Source: Arthrobacter sp. StoSoilA2
GTDB taxonomy: Bacteria > Actinomycetota > Actinomycetes > Actinomycetales > Micrococcaceae
Length of the DNA stretch: 64,000 nt
Assembly: GCF_019977195.1 (NCBI RefSeq)
Contig: NZ_AP024643.1
Span: forward strand, 4,836,001 to 4,900,000
Reading direction: 5' to 3'
Position 1 is the first letter of the stretch, and each line of letters opens with the position of its first letter. Shown here in pieces: positions 16,491 to 24,786 of the stretch. The notes below the pieces were generated by a model. That model worked only from the letters and a program-made list of their open reading frames with translations. It was not told where the DNA came from and made no database searches. Made by a program: the position numbers and the translations under genes.

Positions 16491-17333
16491 ATGTTCCATC
16501 ACCGACTGGGCTGTTCTTCCATCAGCTTCCGACACCAGGATTTGGCGACTGCCCTGAAAGCCATGGGCGCCCTCGGCTTCGAAGAAATCGACCTTGGCGC
16601 GCTGCCCGGCGTTTGCGACCACGTGCCCTACGTACTGGACGCTGAGGCAGTCGAGACGGTCGCCGCCGTCGTCAATAACGCGGGCCTGCGGGTCCGCTCG
16701 GTAAACGGCGACGTCGGGGACCTGAACGCATTGCTCGACGGCGGTGCGCAGGAAGCGCGCGATCGGCACCTGGAGATGCTGCTCGCCTTGGCGGCAAAGA
16801 CCGGCGCGAAGGCTCTGGTCCTGCCGTGCGGCGCGATCGACCATGACCCGGTGAAGAGCTTGGAAGAGGACATCGACGCTGTGGCAGCTCAACTGATCCA
16901 CGCGTCTGCCCGCGCCAAAGAGTTCGGCGTCGAGCTGTGGACCGAATCCCTGCACTACTACCGGTTGTGCTGGAACACGGAGCGCGCCCAACTGCTCGCC
17001 GACCGCCTGGCGGGCTCCGACGTCGGAATCGTCATGGACTTCAGCCACATCGTCGCCTCCGGAGGCGACCCCCTGGACTTCGTCAATCGTTTCTCCGCCA
17101 GCATCAAACACGTCCACTTACGGGACGCTGTGCCCGCCACGGAAAACGAACCGGGGAACATCAACCTCAGCATCGGCAATGGCAAGGCCGACTTCCCTGC
17201 CGGACTCGCAGCCCTGCGGGAAGTTGGCTACACCGGCCACTTCTCCCTGGAGCTCGAAACCAGGGACGTCACCCATGATGAACGCCCGGCAGCCGCAGCC
17301 AAAGCTGCCAATTACATCACAGACCTCATCTGA
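16491..17333 (+). CDS. Sugar phosphate isomerase/epimerase (xylose-isomerase-like TIM barrel)
   Basis: A 280-residue AP-endonuclease-2-type TIM barrel. Candidate metal ligands are visible in order: Glu in VELWTESLHYY, Asp and His in VMDFSHI, His in IKHVHLRD, and Glu in SLELETRD. Such proteins isomerise or epimerise keto/aldo sugars or their acids. TTGAGG precedes the ATG by about 10 nt. It is the first gene of the rightward operon with an SDR, a DhaK-DhaL kinase and an RpiB-like isomerase. A tetrulose, tetrulose-phosphate or apiose-type substrate is plausible; none can be read from sequence. Confidence 0.82.
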   Translation: MFHHRLGCSSISFRHQDLATALKAMGALGFEEIDLGALPGVCDHVPYVLDAEAVETVAAVVNNAGLRVRSVNGDVGDLNALLDGGAQEARDRHLEMLLALAAKTGAKALVLPCGAIDHDPVKSLEEDIDAVAAQLIHASARAKEFGVELWTESLHYYRLCWNTERAQLLADRLAGSDVGIVMDFSHIVASGGDPLDFVNRFSASIKHVHLRDAVPATENEPGNINLSIGNGKADFPAGLAALREVGYTGHFSLELETRDVTHDERPAAAAKAANYITDLI

Positions 17334-17366
17334 ACTTTTTCCACCAACCACCATTCAAGGAGCACC

Positions 17367-18140
17367 ATGACCACCATCCAGCGCACCGCCGTCCTCACCG
17401 GAGCTACCTCCGATCGCGGCATCGGCCTGACCACCGCCCGCCGCTACGCCAACCAAGGCTGGGGCATCGTCATTCTGGACCTCGACGGCGAGAAGTCCGC
17501 CAAGGTTGCCGCCGATATAGCCAACGAATTCAACGTCCCCGCGTTCGGCTACGAAATCGACGTGGCCAACGAAGCCTCCGTCACCGCAGCCCAGGCAGCC
17601 GTCGCCGCGGAAGTTGCCGCCGGGAACCTCCCGCCCGTGGGCGCCCTTGCCAACATCGCCGGCATCACCTCGCCCATCCCGTTCCTGGAGACCACCCTCG
17701 AGCTGTGGCACAAGGTCATGGACGTCAACGCGACCGGTACATACCTCGTCACCAAGGCATTCCTTCCGGACATGATCGCCAACGGCTGGGGCCGCATCGT
17801 CAACATGTCCTCGGTCTCCGCCCAGCGCGGCGGCGGCGTGTTCGGCAAGGTTCCCTACTCCGCGGCCAAGGCTGCCATCCTCGGCTTCACCAAGGCACTT
17901 GCCCGCGAAATCGGCGAGACCGGTGTGACCGTCAACGCCATCACCCCCGGCGCCGTGGACACCAACATCCGCGTCGGCAGCACCGAAGAGCAGGAAGCTG
18001 CCATCAACGCAGGCATCCCCTTGGGCCGCAACGCCACCACCGAGGAAGTTGCCGCCGTCATCACGTTCCTCTCCTCCGAGGACTCCGCGTACCTGACGGG
18101 CACCACCATCGACATCAACGGCGGCAGCCACATCCACTAG
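17367..18140 (+). CDS. Short-chain dehydrogenase/reductase (polyol dehydrogenase-like)
   Basis: A 257-residue classical SDR. It has a cofactor loop TGATSDRGIG near residue 12, NIAG in ALANIAGIT, catalytic Ser in NMSSVSAQRG, Tyr-Lys in YSAAKAAILG, and the C-terminal TGTTIDINGGSHIH. Members next to DhaK-type kinases oxidise polyols to ketoses. AAGGAG lies just before the ATG and the gene follows the isomerase by 33 nt. The order SDR, kinase, RpiB matches the D-threitol pathway known from Mycobacterium smegmatis (dehydrogenase DthD, kinase DerK, isomerase DerI), so a tetritol dehydrogenase role is the best guess. Confidence 0.85.
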   Translation: MTTIQRTAVLTGATSDRGIGLTTARRYANQGWGIVILDLDGEKSAKVAADIANEFNVPAFGYEIDVANEASVTAAQAAVAAEVAAGNLPPVGALANIAGITSPIPFLETTLELWHKVMDVNATGTYLVTKAFLPDMIANGWGRIVNMSSVSAQRGGGVFGKVPYSAAKAAILGFTKALAREIGETGVTVNAITPGAVDTNIRVGSTEEQEAAINAGIPLGRNATTEEVAAVITFLSSEDSAYLTGTTIDINGGSHIH

Positions 18141-18173
18141 TTCGAGCTGCTCGAAGGAAACCCAGGACCCACC

Positions 18174-19925
18174 ATGACCAGAATCTTCAACGATCCCGCC
18201 GACTTCGCTGACGAAGCCCTCGCCGGTTTCTGTGACGCCCACTCGGACCTCGTCCGCCAGGTAGAAGGCGGCGCAGTCCGCCGCAGCCGCCCCGCAGCAC
18301 CGAAGGTCGCCGTCATTACCGGCGGCGGCTCCGGACACTACCCGGCCTTCGCAGGCATCATCGGACCGGGTTTCGCTGACGGCGCCGTGGTGGGCAACAT
18401 CTTCACTTCGCCCTCCACCCAACAGGCCTACTCCGTGGCCAAGGCTGCCAACTCCGGCGCCGGCGTCGTCTTCACTTACGGCAACTACGCCGGGGATGTC
18501 ATGAACTTCGGCATGGCCAGCGAACGCTTGAACACCGAAGGCATCCCGGCGGAAAACGTGCTGGTCACGGACGACATCGCCAGCGCCTCCCCCGAGGAGA
18601 TCGAAAAGCGCCGCGGCATTGCCGGGGACTTCGTGGTCTTCAAGGTCATGGGTGCTGCCGCGGAGGCCGGGCTGAATCTCGAGTCAGTGGTCCGCGTGGG
18701 ACGCAAGGCCAACAGCCTTACCAGGACCATCGGCACTGCATTCAGTGGCTGCACCTTCCCTGGCGCCGACCAGCCATTGTTCAAGCTTCCCGAGGGACAG
18801 ATGGGCCTGGGCCTGGGTATCCACGGCGAGCCTGGACTATTCGATACCGAGCTGCCGTCCGCCGTCGAGCTTGGCCAGGAGCTGGTGAAGCGCGTGCTGG
18901 CTGAGACGCCCGGGTCCGGTTCAACGCGGCTGGCCGTGATGCTCAATGGATTGGGTTCAACGAAGCACGAGGAACTGTTCGTTCTCTGGCGCACTGTGGC
19001 TCCCCTCCTCCGCGAGACTGGCTACACGCTGGTCATGCCGGAGGTCGGCGAACTGGTGACCAGCCTGGACATGGCCGGCGCTTCGCTGACGCTCACGTGG
19101 CTGGATGATGAACTTGAGCAGTACTGGACCGCTCCCGCGTTGACGCCGGCGTACCGTCGTGGGGCTGTTGGCTTCGAGGCTGCTTCGTTCGAAGACCCGG
19201 GCGTCGACGCTTCTGCCACTGACGCTGTTGACTACTCCTCCACCAGCGAGTCGCGCGAATACGCTGGGCAATGCCTCTCCGCCCTGGACGCTACTGCCGC
19301 CCTGTTGCGGGACTCCGAAACAAAACTGGGCGACATGGACGCAATCGCTGGCGACGGCGACCACGGACGCGGCATGGTCCGCGGATCCGCGGCAGCCCTC
19401 GCAGCGGCATCTGTTGCTTATGCACGTGGAGCCGGCGCTGGCTCCTTGCTCATTGCTGCCGGAGACGCCTGGGCCGACAAGGCCGGCGGTACGTCGGGAG
19501 TCCTGTGGGGTGCCGGACTGCGTGCCTTTGGCGAGCGGCTGGGAGACGCAGAAACCCCGACGCCGGTAGTCCTCGCCGAATCTGTTCGCGCCTTCGCGGA
19601 CCGCATCACGAGCCTCGGCAAGGCGGACCTTGGCGACAAGACCATGGTGGATGCCCTGCTGCCGTTCGCTTCGACGTTCGCGGCGTCCGTTGCTGCCGGA
19701 TCCATGGCCGAGGAGGCCTGGTCTTCCGCGGCTGACGTCTCTTCCAAGGCAGCTGCGGCCGCGGCAGAACTCCGTCCGTTGAAGGGCCGCGCCAGGCCGC
19801 TGGCCGAGAAGAGCATCGGCACGCCGGATCCAGGGGCGACGTCGCTCGCCATGGTGTTTGCCGCCGTCGGGCCGCATTTCACCGCAGTTCCCGCCACTGC
19901 AGGCAACTTCGCAGCAAGCAACTAG
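18174..19925 (+). CDS. Fused DhaK-DhaL ketose kinase (dihydroxyacetone/erythrulose kinase family)
   Basis: A 583-residue ATP-dependent kinase. The DhaK part (about 1-335) has GGGSGHYPAFAG (50-61) and the substrate-binding His H217 in GIHGEPG. The DhaL part (about 355-580) has the Mg-ATP loop GDGDHGRGM (393 on) and GGTSG. Classical dihydroxyacetone kinases read GHEPAHAG at the first motif, so the GHYPAF variant suggests a different ketose, consistent with tetrulose kinases of the DerK/LerK type. It follows the SDR by 33 nt and precedes an RpiB-like isomerase by 9 nt. The exact substrate is inferred from context. Confidence 0.88.
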   Translation: MTRIFNDPADFADEALAGFCDAHSDLVRQVEGGAVRRSRPAAPKVAVITGGGSGHYPAFAGIIGPGFADGAVVGNIFTSPSTQQAYSVAKAANSGAGVVFTYGNYAGDVMNFGMASERLNTEGIPAENVLVTDDIASASPEEIEKRRGIAGDFVVFKVMGAAAEAGLNLESVVRVGRKANSLTRTIGTAFSGCTFPGADQPLFKLPEGQMGLGLGIHGEPGLFDTELPSAVELGQELVKRVLAETPGSGSTRLAVMLNGLGSTKHEELFVLWRTVAPLLRETGYTLVMPEVGELVTSLDMAGASLTLTWLDDELEQYWTAPALTPAYRRGAVGFEAASFEDPGVDASATDAVDYSSTSESREYAGQCLSALDATAALLRDSETKLGDMDAIAGDGDHGRGMVRGSAAALAAASVAYARGAGAGSLLIAAGDAWADKAGGTSGVLWGAGLRAFGERLGDAETPTPVVLAESVRAFADRITSLGKADLGDKTMVDALLPFASTFAASVAAGSMAEEAWSSAADVSSKAAAAAAELRPLKGRARPLAEKSIGTPDPGATSLAMVFAAVGPHFTAVPATAGNFAASN

Positions 19926-19934
19926 GAGAATCAC

Positions 19935-20393
19935 ATGCGCATCATTGTGGGCGCCGACGAAGCAGGCGTTGAGTACAAAGACCGGATCCTGGCCGACCTT
20001 GAGGCTGACTCCCGGGTCACAGAGGTCATCGACATCGGAGTAAACCCTGCGGACGAGGACTTCAGCAAGCCCTATCCGTACGTGGGCATCGCGGCCGGTG
20101 AAATGATCCGCGACGGCAAGGCCGATCGGGCCATCCTGTTCTGCGGCACAGGAATCGGCGTGGCCATCGCCGCCAACAAGGTTCCGGGCATCCGGGCTAC
20201 CGCTGCACACGACTCCTTCTCCGTGGAGCGATCCATCCTGTCCAACGACTGCCAGGTCCTCACCATGGGCCAGCGCGTTGTGGGCGTGGAGCTGGCGCGT
20301 CGGCTCGCCAAGGAATGGATCGGCTACGCGTTCGACCCCCAATCCAGCTCGGCCGCGAAGGTCAGGGTTCTGAGCGACTTCGAGGGCTGCTAG
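19935..20393 (+). CDS. RpiB/LacAB family sugar-phosphate isomerase
   Basis: A 152-residue isomerase with the family signature LFCGTGIGVAIAANKVPGIRA (catalytic Cys and Thr) and a His-Asp-Ser segment, HDSFSVERSILSNDCQVLTMG. That segment differs from the ribose-5-phosphate isomerase consensus and resembles the D-erythrulose-4-phosphate isomerase subgroup. AGGAG is present before the ATG. Last gene of the rightward operon. In a tetritol pathway it would turn erythrulose 4-phosphate into erythrose 4-phosphate, a transketolase substrate, which would explain the split transketolase opposite. A ribose-5-phosphate isomerase role is the alternative. Confidence 0.88.
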   Translation: MRIIVGADEAGVEYKDRILADLEADSRVTEVIDIGVNPADEDFSKPYPYVGIAAGEMIRDGKADRAILFCGTGIGVAIAANKVPGIRATAAHDSFSVERSILSNDCQVLTMGQRVVGVELARRLAKEWIGYAFDPQSSSAAKVRVLSDFEGC

Positions 20394-20430
20394 GCCTTCG
20401 GGGCGCTCCTGCCTCGCGCTAAACTTGACC

Positions 20431-21288
20431 ATGACCGGTGCCCGTGCCCGTCTCCTGGCTTGGTTCTTCGCCCTGGCCGTCCTCCTTTCAAGCTGTTCGT
20501 CCGCGAACGGCGTGGACGAGGCCGCCTCCAACCAGCCGCAACCAGTCGAGTCGGCGCAACCAGCCGACTCCGCGCAGGCAGCCGGAGGGGAAGTCGCCCT
20601 CGCCACTCAAGCACCCCCGCCGGCGTCCCCCAGCCCGACTTCGGTGCCGGCACCAGTCCCGGCACCTCTCCCGGCACCAGTCGCGACGCCTCAGCCGTAC
20701 TCCCTTAACCTCTACCAACAGGGCGACTTCGTACCGCAGTACACGTTCGACTGGTGCGTAGCGGCGAGCATACAGATGATGCACAATCTCATCGATGACA
20801 CCGGCGGCGGTACCTGGGCCGGCCGCGCCCAGCAGAACGAGCTATGGGACATGGCGCGAATGAGGTCTTCCGATTCATTCAACGGCGCCAACCCGTTCGG
20901 TTGGGCAGCAGTGCTGACCGCGGTGGGAATGGGCCCCTACCAAGTTGTCAGCATTGCCGACTACGACGATGCCCTCCAGACAGCGGCGCGGGCCATGGCC
21001 AGTACGGGCCGCCCGGTGGGGCTGGTCATGTGGAGTGGTCGCCACGCCTGGGTAATGAGCGGATTCGAGTCACTCGGCGATCCTGCCCAGTTCCCGGAAA
21101 TTCCGGTGACCGCAGTACGCGTGCTGGATCCGCTGTACCCGTACGGCAGCGGACAATGGGGGCCATCGCCGGCCCCCAACAGCCTGCTTACCCCGGATCA
21201 GCTGGCGACACAATTCGTGGTCCGGGAGCCGCGACGCTGGAGCAGTGCGCTCCCCGCCGGGTACCTGCTGGTGCTTCCCCGGCCCTGA
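20431..21288 (+). CDS. Secreted lipoprotein with C39-like papain-fold domain
   Basis: A 285-residue protein with an N-terminal signal peptide and lipobox (LLSSC), so it is probably anchored to the outer face of the membrane. A Pro/Ala/Gln-rich linker follows (about residues 25-95) with repeated VPAP-type units. The C-terminal domain has the peptidase_C39-like pattern: catalytic-type Cys in FDWCVAASIQMM, a His in SGRHAWVMSG, and VRVLDPLYP. Such proteins are secreted cysteine peptidases or inactive relatives; the target is unknown. ATG 20431 is chosen over TTG 20425. The gene converges with dnaB, 28 nt apart. Confidence 0.75.
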   Translation: MTGARARLLAWFFALAVLLSSCSSANGVDEAASNQPQPVESAQPADSAQAAGGEVALATQAPPPASPSPTSVPAPVPAPLPAPVATPQPYSLNLYQQGDFVPQYTFDWCVAASIQMMHNLIDDTGGGTWAGRAQQNELWDMARMRSSDSFNGANPFGWAAVLTAVGMGPYQVVSIADYDDALQTAARAMASTGRPVGLVMWSGRHAWVMSGFESLGDPAQFPEIPVTAVRVLDPLYPYGSGQWGPSPAPNSLLTPDQLATQFVVREPRRWSSALPAGYLLVLPRP

Positions 21289-21302
21289 CCAGCCCGCCGG
21301 GG
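21277..21302. terminator. Hairpin between the lipoprotein gene and dnaB
   Basis: CCCCGGC (21277-21283) pairs with GCCGGGG (21296-21302) in the convergent gap, overlapping the end of the lipoprotein gene. Short stem, no T-run; weak candidate. Confidence 0.35.
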
Positions 21303-21316
21303 CCCCGCGACTGCAG

Positions 21317-22702
21317 CTAGAACCCGCCGCCACCACCGGCATCGCCAGCCATGTTGGCGAAACGCGAGTAGTGACCCTGGAACGCCACGACGATGTCCTT
21401 GGTGGGGCCGTTACGGTGCTTGGCGATGAGGATGTCGGCTTCGCCTGCACGCGGCGATTCTTTGTCGTAGACGTCTTCCCTGTGGAGGAGGATGACCATG
21501 TCGGCATCCTGCTCGATGGAGCCGGATTCACGGAGGTCGGAGACCATGGGGCGCTTGTCCTGGCGCTGTTCGGAACCACGGTTCAGCTGCGACAGCGCAA
21601 TGACGGGGACCTGAAGTTCCTTGGCGAGCAGCTTGAGGGCACGCGAGAACTCGGAGACTTCCTGCTGGCGGGACTCCACTTTCTTGCCCGAGCTCATGAG
21701 CTGGAGGTAGTCGAGGATCACGAGTTTGAGGTCATGCTGCTGCTTCAGCCGGCGGCACTTTGCCCTGATTTCCATGAGCGACATATTGGGGCTGTCGTCA
21801 ATGAAGAGCGGGGCATCGTTCATTCGGCCCATGGTGGTGGCGATCTTGGACCACTGCTCGTCCTTGATCGTGCCCTTACGAAGGTCCTGCAGTCCGATGG
21901 TCGCTTCGGCGGAAAGCAGGCGCATCGCGATCTCGTTCCTGCCCATTTCGAGGGAGAACATGACTGTGGCCAGGTTGTTCTTGATAGCGGCGGAGCGGGC
22001 GAAGTCCAACGCGAACGTGGACTTACCGACGGCAGGGCGGGCAGCGATAACGATCATCTGGCCCGGGTGGAGTCCATGGGTCAGTTCGTCGAGCTCATAG
22101 AAACCGGTGGGAACGCCAACCATGCCTTCGCCGCGATGCCCGGAAGCTTCGATCTCGTCCACGGTGGACTCCATGACGTCCTTCAACGCCACGTAGTCTT
22201 CGGCAGTACGCTTTTCAGCAACCGCGTAGACCTCGGCCTGTGCCTGGTTGACGAGGTCTTCCACTTCGCCGTCCTGGCCGTAGCCCATCTGGACGATCTT
22301 GGTGCCGGCGTTCACGAGTCGGCGCAACACTGCGCGCTCTGCCACGATCTCGGCGTAATAGCCTGCGTTGGCGGCTGTGGGAACGGTTTGGATGAGCTCG
22401 TGCAGGTAGGCCGGTCCGCCGATCCTGTTGATCTCTCCGCGCTTGGTCAGCTCATCGGAGACCGTAACTGCGTCGGCAGGTTCGCCGCGGCCGTAGAGGT
22501 CAATGATCGACTCGTAAATGGTCTCGTGGGCGGGACGGTAGAAGTCGTGGCCACGGACAATTTCGACGACGTCTGCGATTGCGTCCTTGGACAACATCAT
22601 GCCGCCAAGGACTGACTGCTCAGCGGGGATGTCCTGCGGAGGTTTCCGGCTCGAGTCCGAAGCGCGTGCGCCCTCGATTGAGTCCAAGTGCGTAACTGAC
22701 AA
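21317..22702 (-). CDS. dnaB: Replicative DNA helicase DnaB
   Basis: A 461-residue hexameric helicase that unwinds DNA at the replication fork. The N-terminal DnaB domain (PPQDIPAEQSVLGGMMLS) is followed by a RecA-like motor with Walker A ARPAVGKST, Walker B LVILDYLQLMS, and LSQLNRGSEQRQDKRPMVSDLRESGSIEQDAD. No intein interrupts it. The C-terminus is Gly-rich. In many actinobacteria dnaB directly follows rplI; here rplI lies 16 kb away on the same strand. The upstream intergenic region carries several DnaA boxes. Confidence 0.97.
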   Translation of the reverse strand: MSVTHLDSIEGARASDSSRKPPQDIPAEQSVLGGMMLSKDAIADVVEIVRGHDFYRPAHETIYESIIDLYGRGEPADAVTVSDELTKRGEINRIGGPAYLHELIQTVPTAANAGYYAEIVAERAVLRRLVNAGTKIVQMGYGQDGEVEDLVNQAQAEVYAVAEKRTAEDYVALKDVMESTVDEIEASGHRGEGMVGVPTGFYELDELTHGLHPGQMIVIAARPAVGKSTFALDFARSAAIKNNLATVMFSLEMGRNEIAMRLLSAEATIGLQDLRKGTIKDEQWSKIATTMGRMNDAPLFIDDSPNMSLMEIRAKCRRLKQQHDLKLVILDYLQLMSSGKKVESRQQEVSEFSRALKLLAKELQVPVIALSQLNRGSEQRQDKRPMVSDLRESGSIEQDADMVILLHREDVYDKESPRAGEADILIAKHRNGPTKDIVVAFQGHYSRFANMAGDAGGGGGF

Positions 22703-23326
22703 AGCCGTCCTCCATTTGTGTACCGCTGCAGAGAGTTAGTCCTCAGTGGTGCGTAAAGCGCAGGTGTACCTGGGATGGATTGCCCGAGCCTCCGGACCAG
22801 CCGAGTGCTCCTGTTATATCCATGGGGGTCCGACAATTTTCGGCTTTCCCCAATTTCCACAACTTATCCACAGAAGTCTCCCCAAGCACGTTTGCGCGCG
22901 GCTGCCTGAAGGTCACTGAGAGGGCAAATTCCATACTGAAACAGGTACCCGAGCCACGTTAGCGGTGCGCAGTCCGGGCGCAAAGTCCACTGTCAAGCCC
23001 ACATGTGGATAACCTGTGGAATACCGCCCCCGCGTTGTGCACAGTCTGTGCGTTACCCTGTGGATAGAGAAATTCTTTTTGCGGCAACTAGCTTCTGACC
23101 TGCGGAAACACTCATCACAGCCTGTGGAGCAAAGAAAGTTTTGGTGGAAAATCATCCACAGACCCGGCACGGCCGGCTGGTCGTCGTAGCCCAAAATCCA
23201 TGCTAAACATGCCGCAAATGTGATGCGTCTTACAAAGAGGGCCCTAATTTGACACTGTCCTCTCAGAAGTCTATGCCGGGAATGGAATGTGCTGTGGATA
23301 ACCAAGTTCTGGCATAAGCTCTAAGC
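22703..23326. other. 624-nt gene-free region with a DnaA-box cluster
   Basis: No credible gene. DnaA boxes: TTATCCACA at 22864-22872 (+), 23004-23012 (-) and 23293-23301 (-), all perfect; TTGTGCACA at 23035-23043 (+), CTATCCACA at 23059-23067 (-) and TCATCCACA at 23152-23160 (+), near matches. It is the divergent promoter region of dnaB and the L7/L12-CTD-like pair. Three perfect 9-mers in 624 nt are far above chance. It could bind DnaA as a titration or regulatory site. It lacks dnaA, dnaN and an obvious AT-rich unwinding block. Confidence 0.75.
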
Positions 23327-23803
23327 ATGGGGATGAACTTTGGTGACGTGCTGATGATTGCCCTTCCGCTAATTGTCCTCCTGGGCCTGCTGTGGGCGCT
23401 TTCAGCGGCTTTTAAACCGCGCGACACAGGCCTTTCGGATGCCGAGCGCTATCAACACGAACTTGCGGCCCGGTCCGCAGCGCACCAAGCCTCCCAGGTT
23501 CAGGCGGCCCTTGCTGCCCGCGCCAAAATCGAGGCTTCCACCAAGCCAAGCCAGAACGAGGCCCAGCACACCCAGCAGACGGAACAAAGCCGCGCTGCTC
23601 ATCAGGCTCAAGCAGCCAGGACGGCCGGCGCCCAAAGCGGGCACCAGCCAGCGGTGCTTCCCAATGGCCAGCTCAATCCCCAGCTCGCCTTCGACTTGCA
23701 GAACCTGGTCCGCAGCGGGCGCAAGATCGAAGCCATCAAAGTCTTCCGCCAGGCAACCCATTCAGACTTACTCACTGCTAAGAACTACGTAGATCGGCTC
23801 TGA
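23327..23803 (+). CDS. Membrane-anchored protein with L7/L12-C-terminal-domain-like segment (1)
   Basis: A 158-residue protein. It has an N-terminal membrane helix (about residues 8-26), a long Ala/Gln-rich, likely coiled middle, and a C-terminal ~35-residue segment (LVRSGRKIEAIKVFRQATH, then LLTAKNYVDRL). That segment resembles the helical part of ribosomal protein bL12's C-terminal domain (pattern K-IE-IK-VR-xT, L--AK--V). Function unknown; a membrane-tethered protein-interaction module is a reasonable inference. It is followed 7 nt later by a related gene. A second in-frame ATG lies 6 nt downstream. Confidence 0.75.
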   Translation: MGMNFGDVLMIALPLIVLLGLLWALSAAFKPRDTGLSDAERYQHELAARSAAHQASQVQAALAARAKIEASTKPSQNEAQHTQQTEQSRAAHQAQAARTAGAQSGHQPAVLPNGQLNPQLAFDLQNLVRSGRKIEAIKVFRQATHSDLLTAKNYVDRL

Positions 23804-23810
23804 CAACGCC

Positions 23811-24386
23811 ATGGATTCCTTGTTTATCCCGCTCGTAATTTTGATCGCGGTCATTGCGGGCGTATTGCTGCTTATGCGTTCCTTCAGCAAGCGTTCGGCC
23901 GAGACCAAGGCCGGCGCCGCTGCGGCCAACCCACCCAAGGATCCAGTGCAGTTGGCGAAAGAATCGGCGGCGAAGCTGAACGAGGAACAGCACAGGCGGC
24001 TCTACTCGCTTATTGCCCAGGGCCAGGGCATGGCAGCGATCAAGCTGTATCTGCAGGCCACCGGTGAGGGTCTACGGGCATCACGCGACGCCGTGGGCGC
24101 TCTGGCCGCACACCCCCAGCCCTTCACGCCGGAGGCGCAGCCCAAGGATCTCTTGTCGGACGACGACGACGAGCCCGAGCGCTTCCCGTACCGGTACCGG
24201 GCAATAGTCAGCAAGGGCGATGTAACGCGCGAAGTGAGCAGCAACATGCTCAACGACGAGATCTACGGACGGATCCGTACCTTGGCAAAAAGCGGTGATG
24301 TGGAGGGCGCAGCATTGGCACTGACACGCCACTCGGACATCACCATCAAACAGGCCCGTGAATTCATCGAGCTCCTGGAAGACTAA
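23811..24386 (+). CDS. Membrane-anchored protein with L7/L12-CTD-like segments (2)
   Basis: A 191-residue relative of the preceding protein. It has an N-terminal membrane helix (residues 4-22), then two L7/L12-CTD-like helical segments, one at about 58-95 (LYSLIAQGQGMAAIKLYLQAT) and one at the C-terminus (IRTLAKSGDVEGAALALTRHS, then IKQAREFIELLED), separated by an acidic DDDDE loop. Probably co-transcribed with the upstream gene. Molecular role unknown. It converges with the zinc-ribbon gene with only 6 nt between stops. Confidence 0.75.
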   Translation: MDSLFIPLVILIAVIAGVLLLMRSFSKRSAETKAGAAAANPPKDPVQLAKESAAKLNEEQHRRLYSLIAQGQGMAAIKLYLQATGEGLRASRDAVGALAAHPQPFTPEAQPKDLLSDDDDEPERFPYRYRAIVSKGDVTREVSSNMLNDEIYGRIRTLAKSGDVEGAALALTRHSDITIKQAREFIELLED

Positions 24387-24392
24387 CGGCGG

Positions 24393-24749
24393 CTAGAAAT
24401 CGAAAAGGTCTCCCAGGAAGCCTTCCTTCTTCTTGCGTTTACGGCCATAGTCACCCCTGCGCTCATAATCCCGGCGGTCATAGTCGCGTCGATCGCCGCG
24501 GTCATCGTAGCGGGGTTGTTGGGGCCGCGATTCAAAGGGGTTGTAGACGGGCGGCGGTGCGATCGGAGGGTGCGGCGGGGCCGGCGCCTGCCTCGCAGGG
24601 GCCGGCATGGAGTCGGCAGCGACGCGATCAATGATCTTGTCCAGCTCACCGCGGTCCAGCCATACACCCCGGCATTGCGGGCAATAGTCAATCTCCACGC
24701 CGCTTCGTTCGCTCATCACCAGGTCAATGGAATCCACAGGACACTTCAT
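24393..24749 (-). CDS. Zinc-ribbon (zf-TFIIB-like) protein
   Basis: A 118-residue protein. The N-terminus has CP...CPQCRGVWLDRGELDKII, a TFIIB-type zinc ribbon common in small bacterial proteins of unknown role. A Pro-rich stretch follows (about 48-70), then an Arg/Asp/Tyr-rich low-complexity tail with RRDY-type repeats (about 79-102) and a basic KRKKK near the end. The ATG at 24749 puts the first Cys at residue 3; longer upstream frames read through the FMN reductase gene out of frame and are not used. The charged tail suggests binding to nucleic acid or membrane, but this is inference. Confidence 0.75.
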   Translation of the reverse strand: MKCPVDSIDLVMSERSGVEIDYCPQCRGVWLDRGELDKIIDRVAADSMPAPARQAPAPPHPPIAPPPVYNPFESRPQQPRYDDRGDRRDYDRRDYERRGDYGRKRKKKEGFLGDLFDF

Positions 24750-24786
24750 GCTTGGCCCAACGATCGGACCCGGTGAAAAGTTCGGA

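Noticed and set aside
17355..18422. Minus-strand open frame opposite the SDR gene (about 355 codons, very Gly/Asp/Val-rich)
   Set aside because: Composition is that of a shadow frame; the + strand encodes a complete SDR with catalytic residues.
18957..20606. Long open frame on the minus strand opposite the kinase and RpiB-like genes (about 549 codons)
   Set aside because: It mirrors clear coding genes on the + strand, has no family signature and is typical of antisense open frames in GC-rich DNA.
21245..22615. Plus-strand open frame opposite dnaB (about 456 codons)
   Set aside because: Antisense shadow of a clear DnaB gene.
22703..23326. Chromosomal origin oriC
   Set aside because: DnaA boxes are present, but dnaA, dnaN and an AT-rich unwinding block are not seen; kept only as a DnaA-box cluster.
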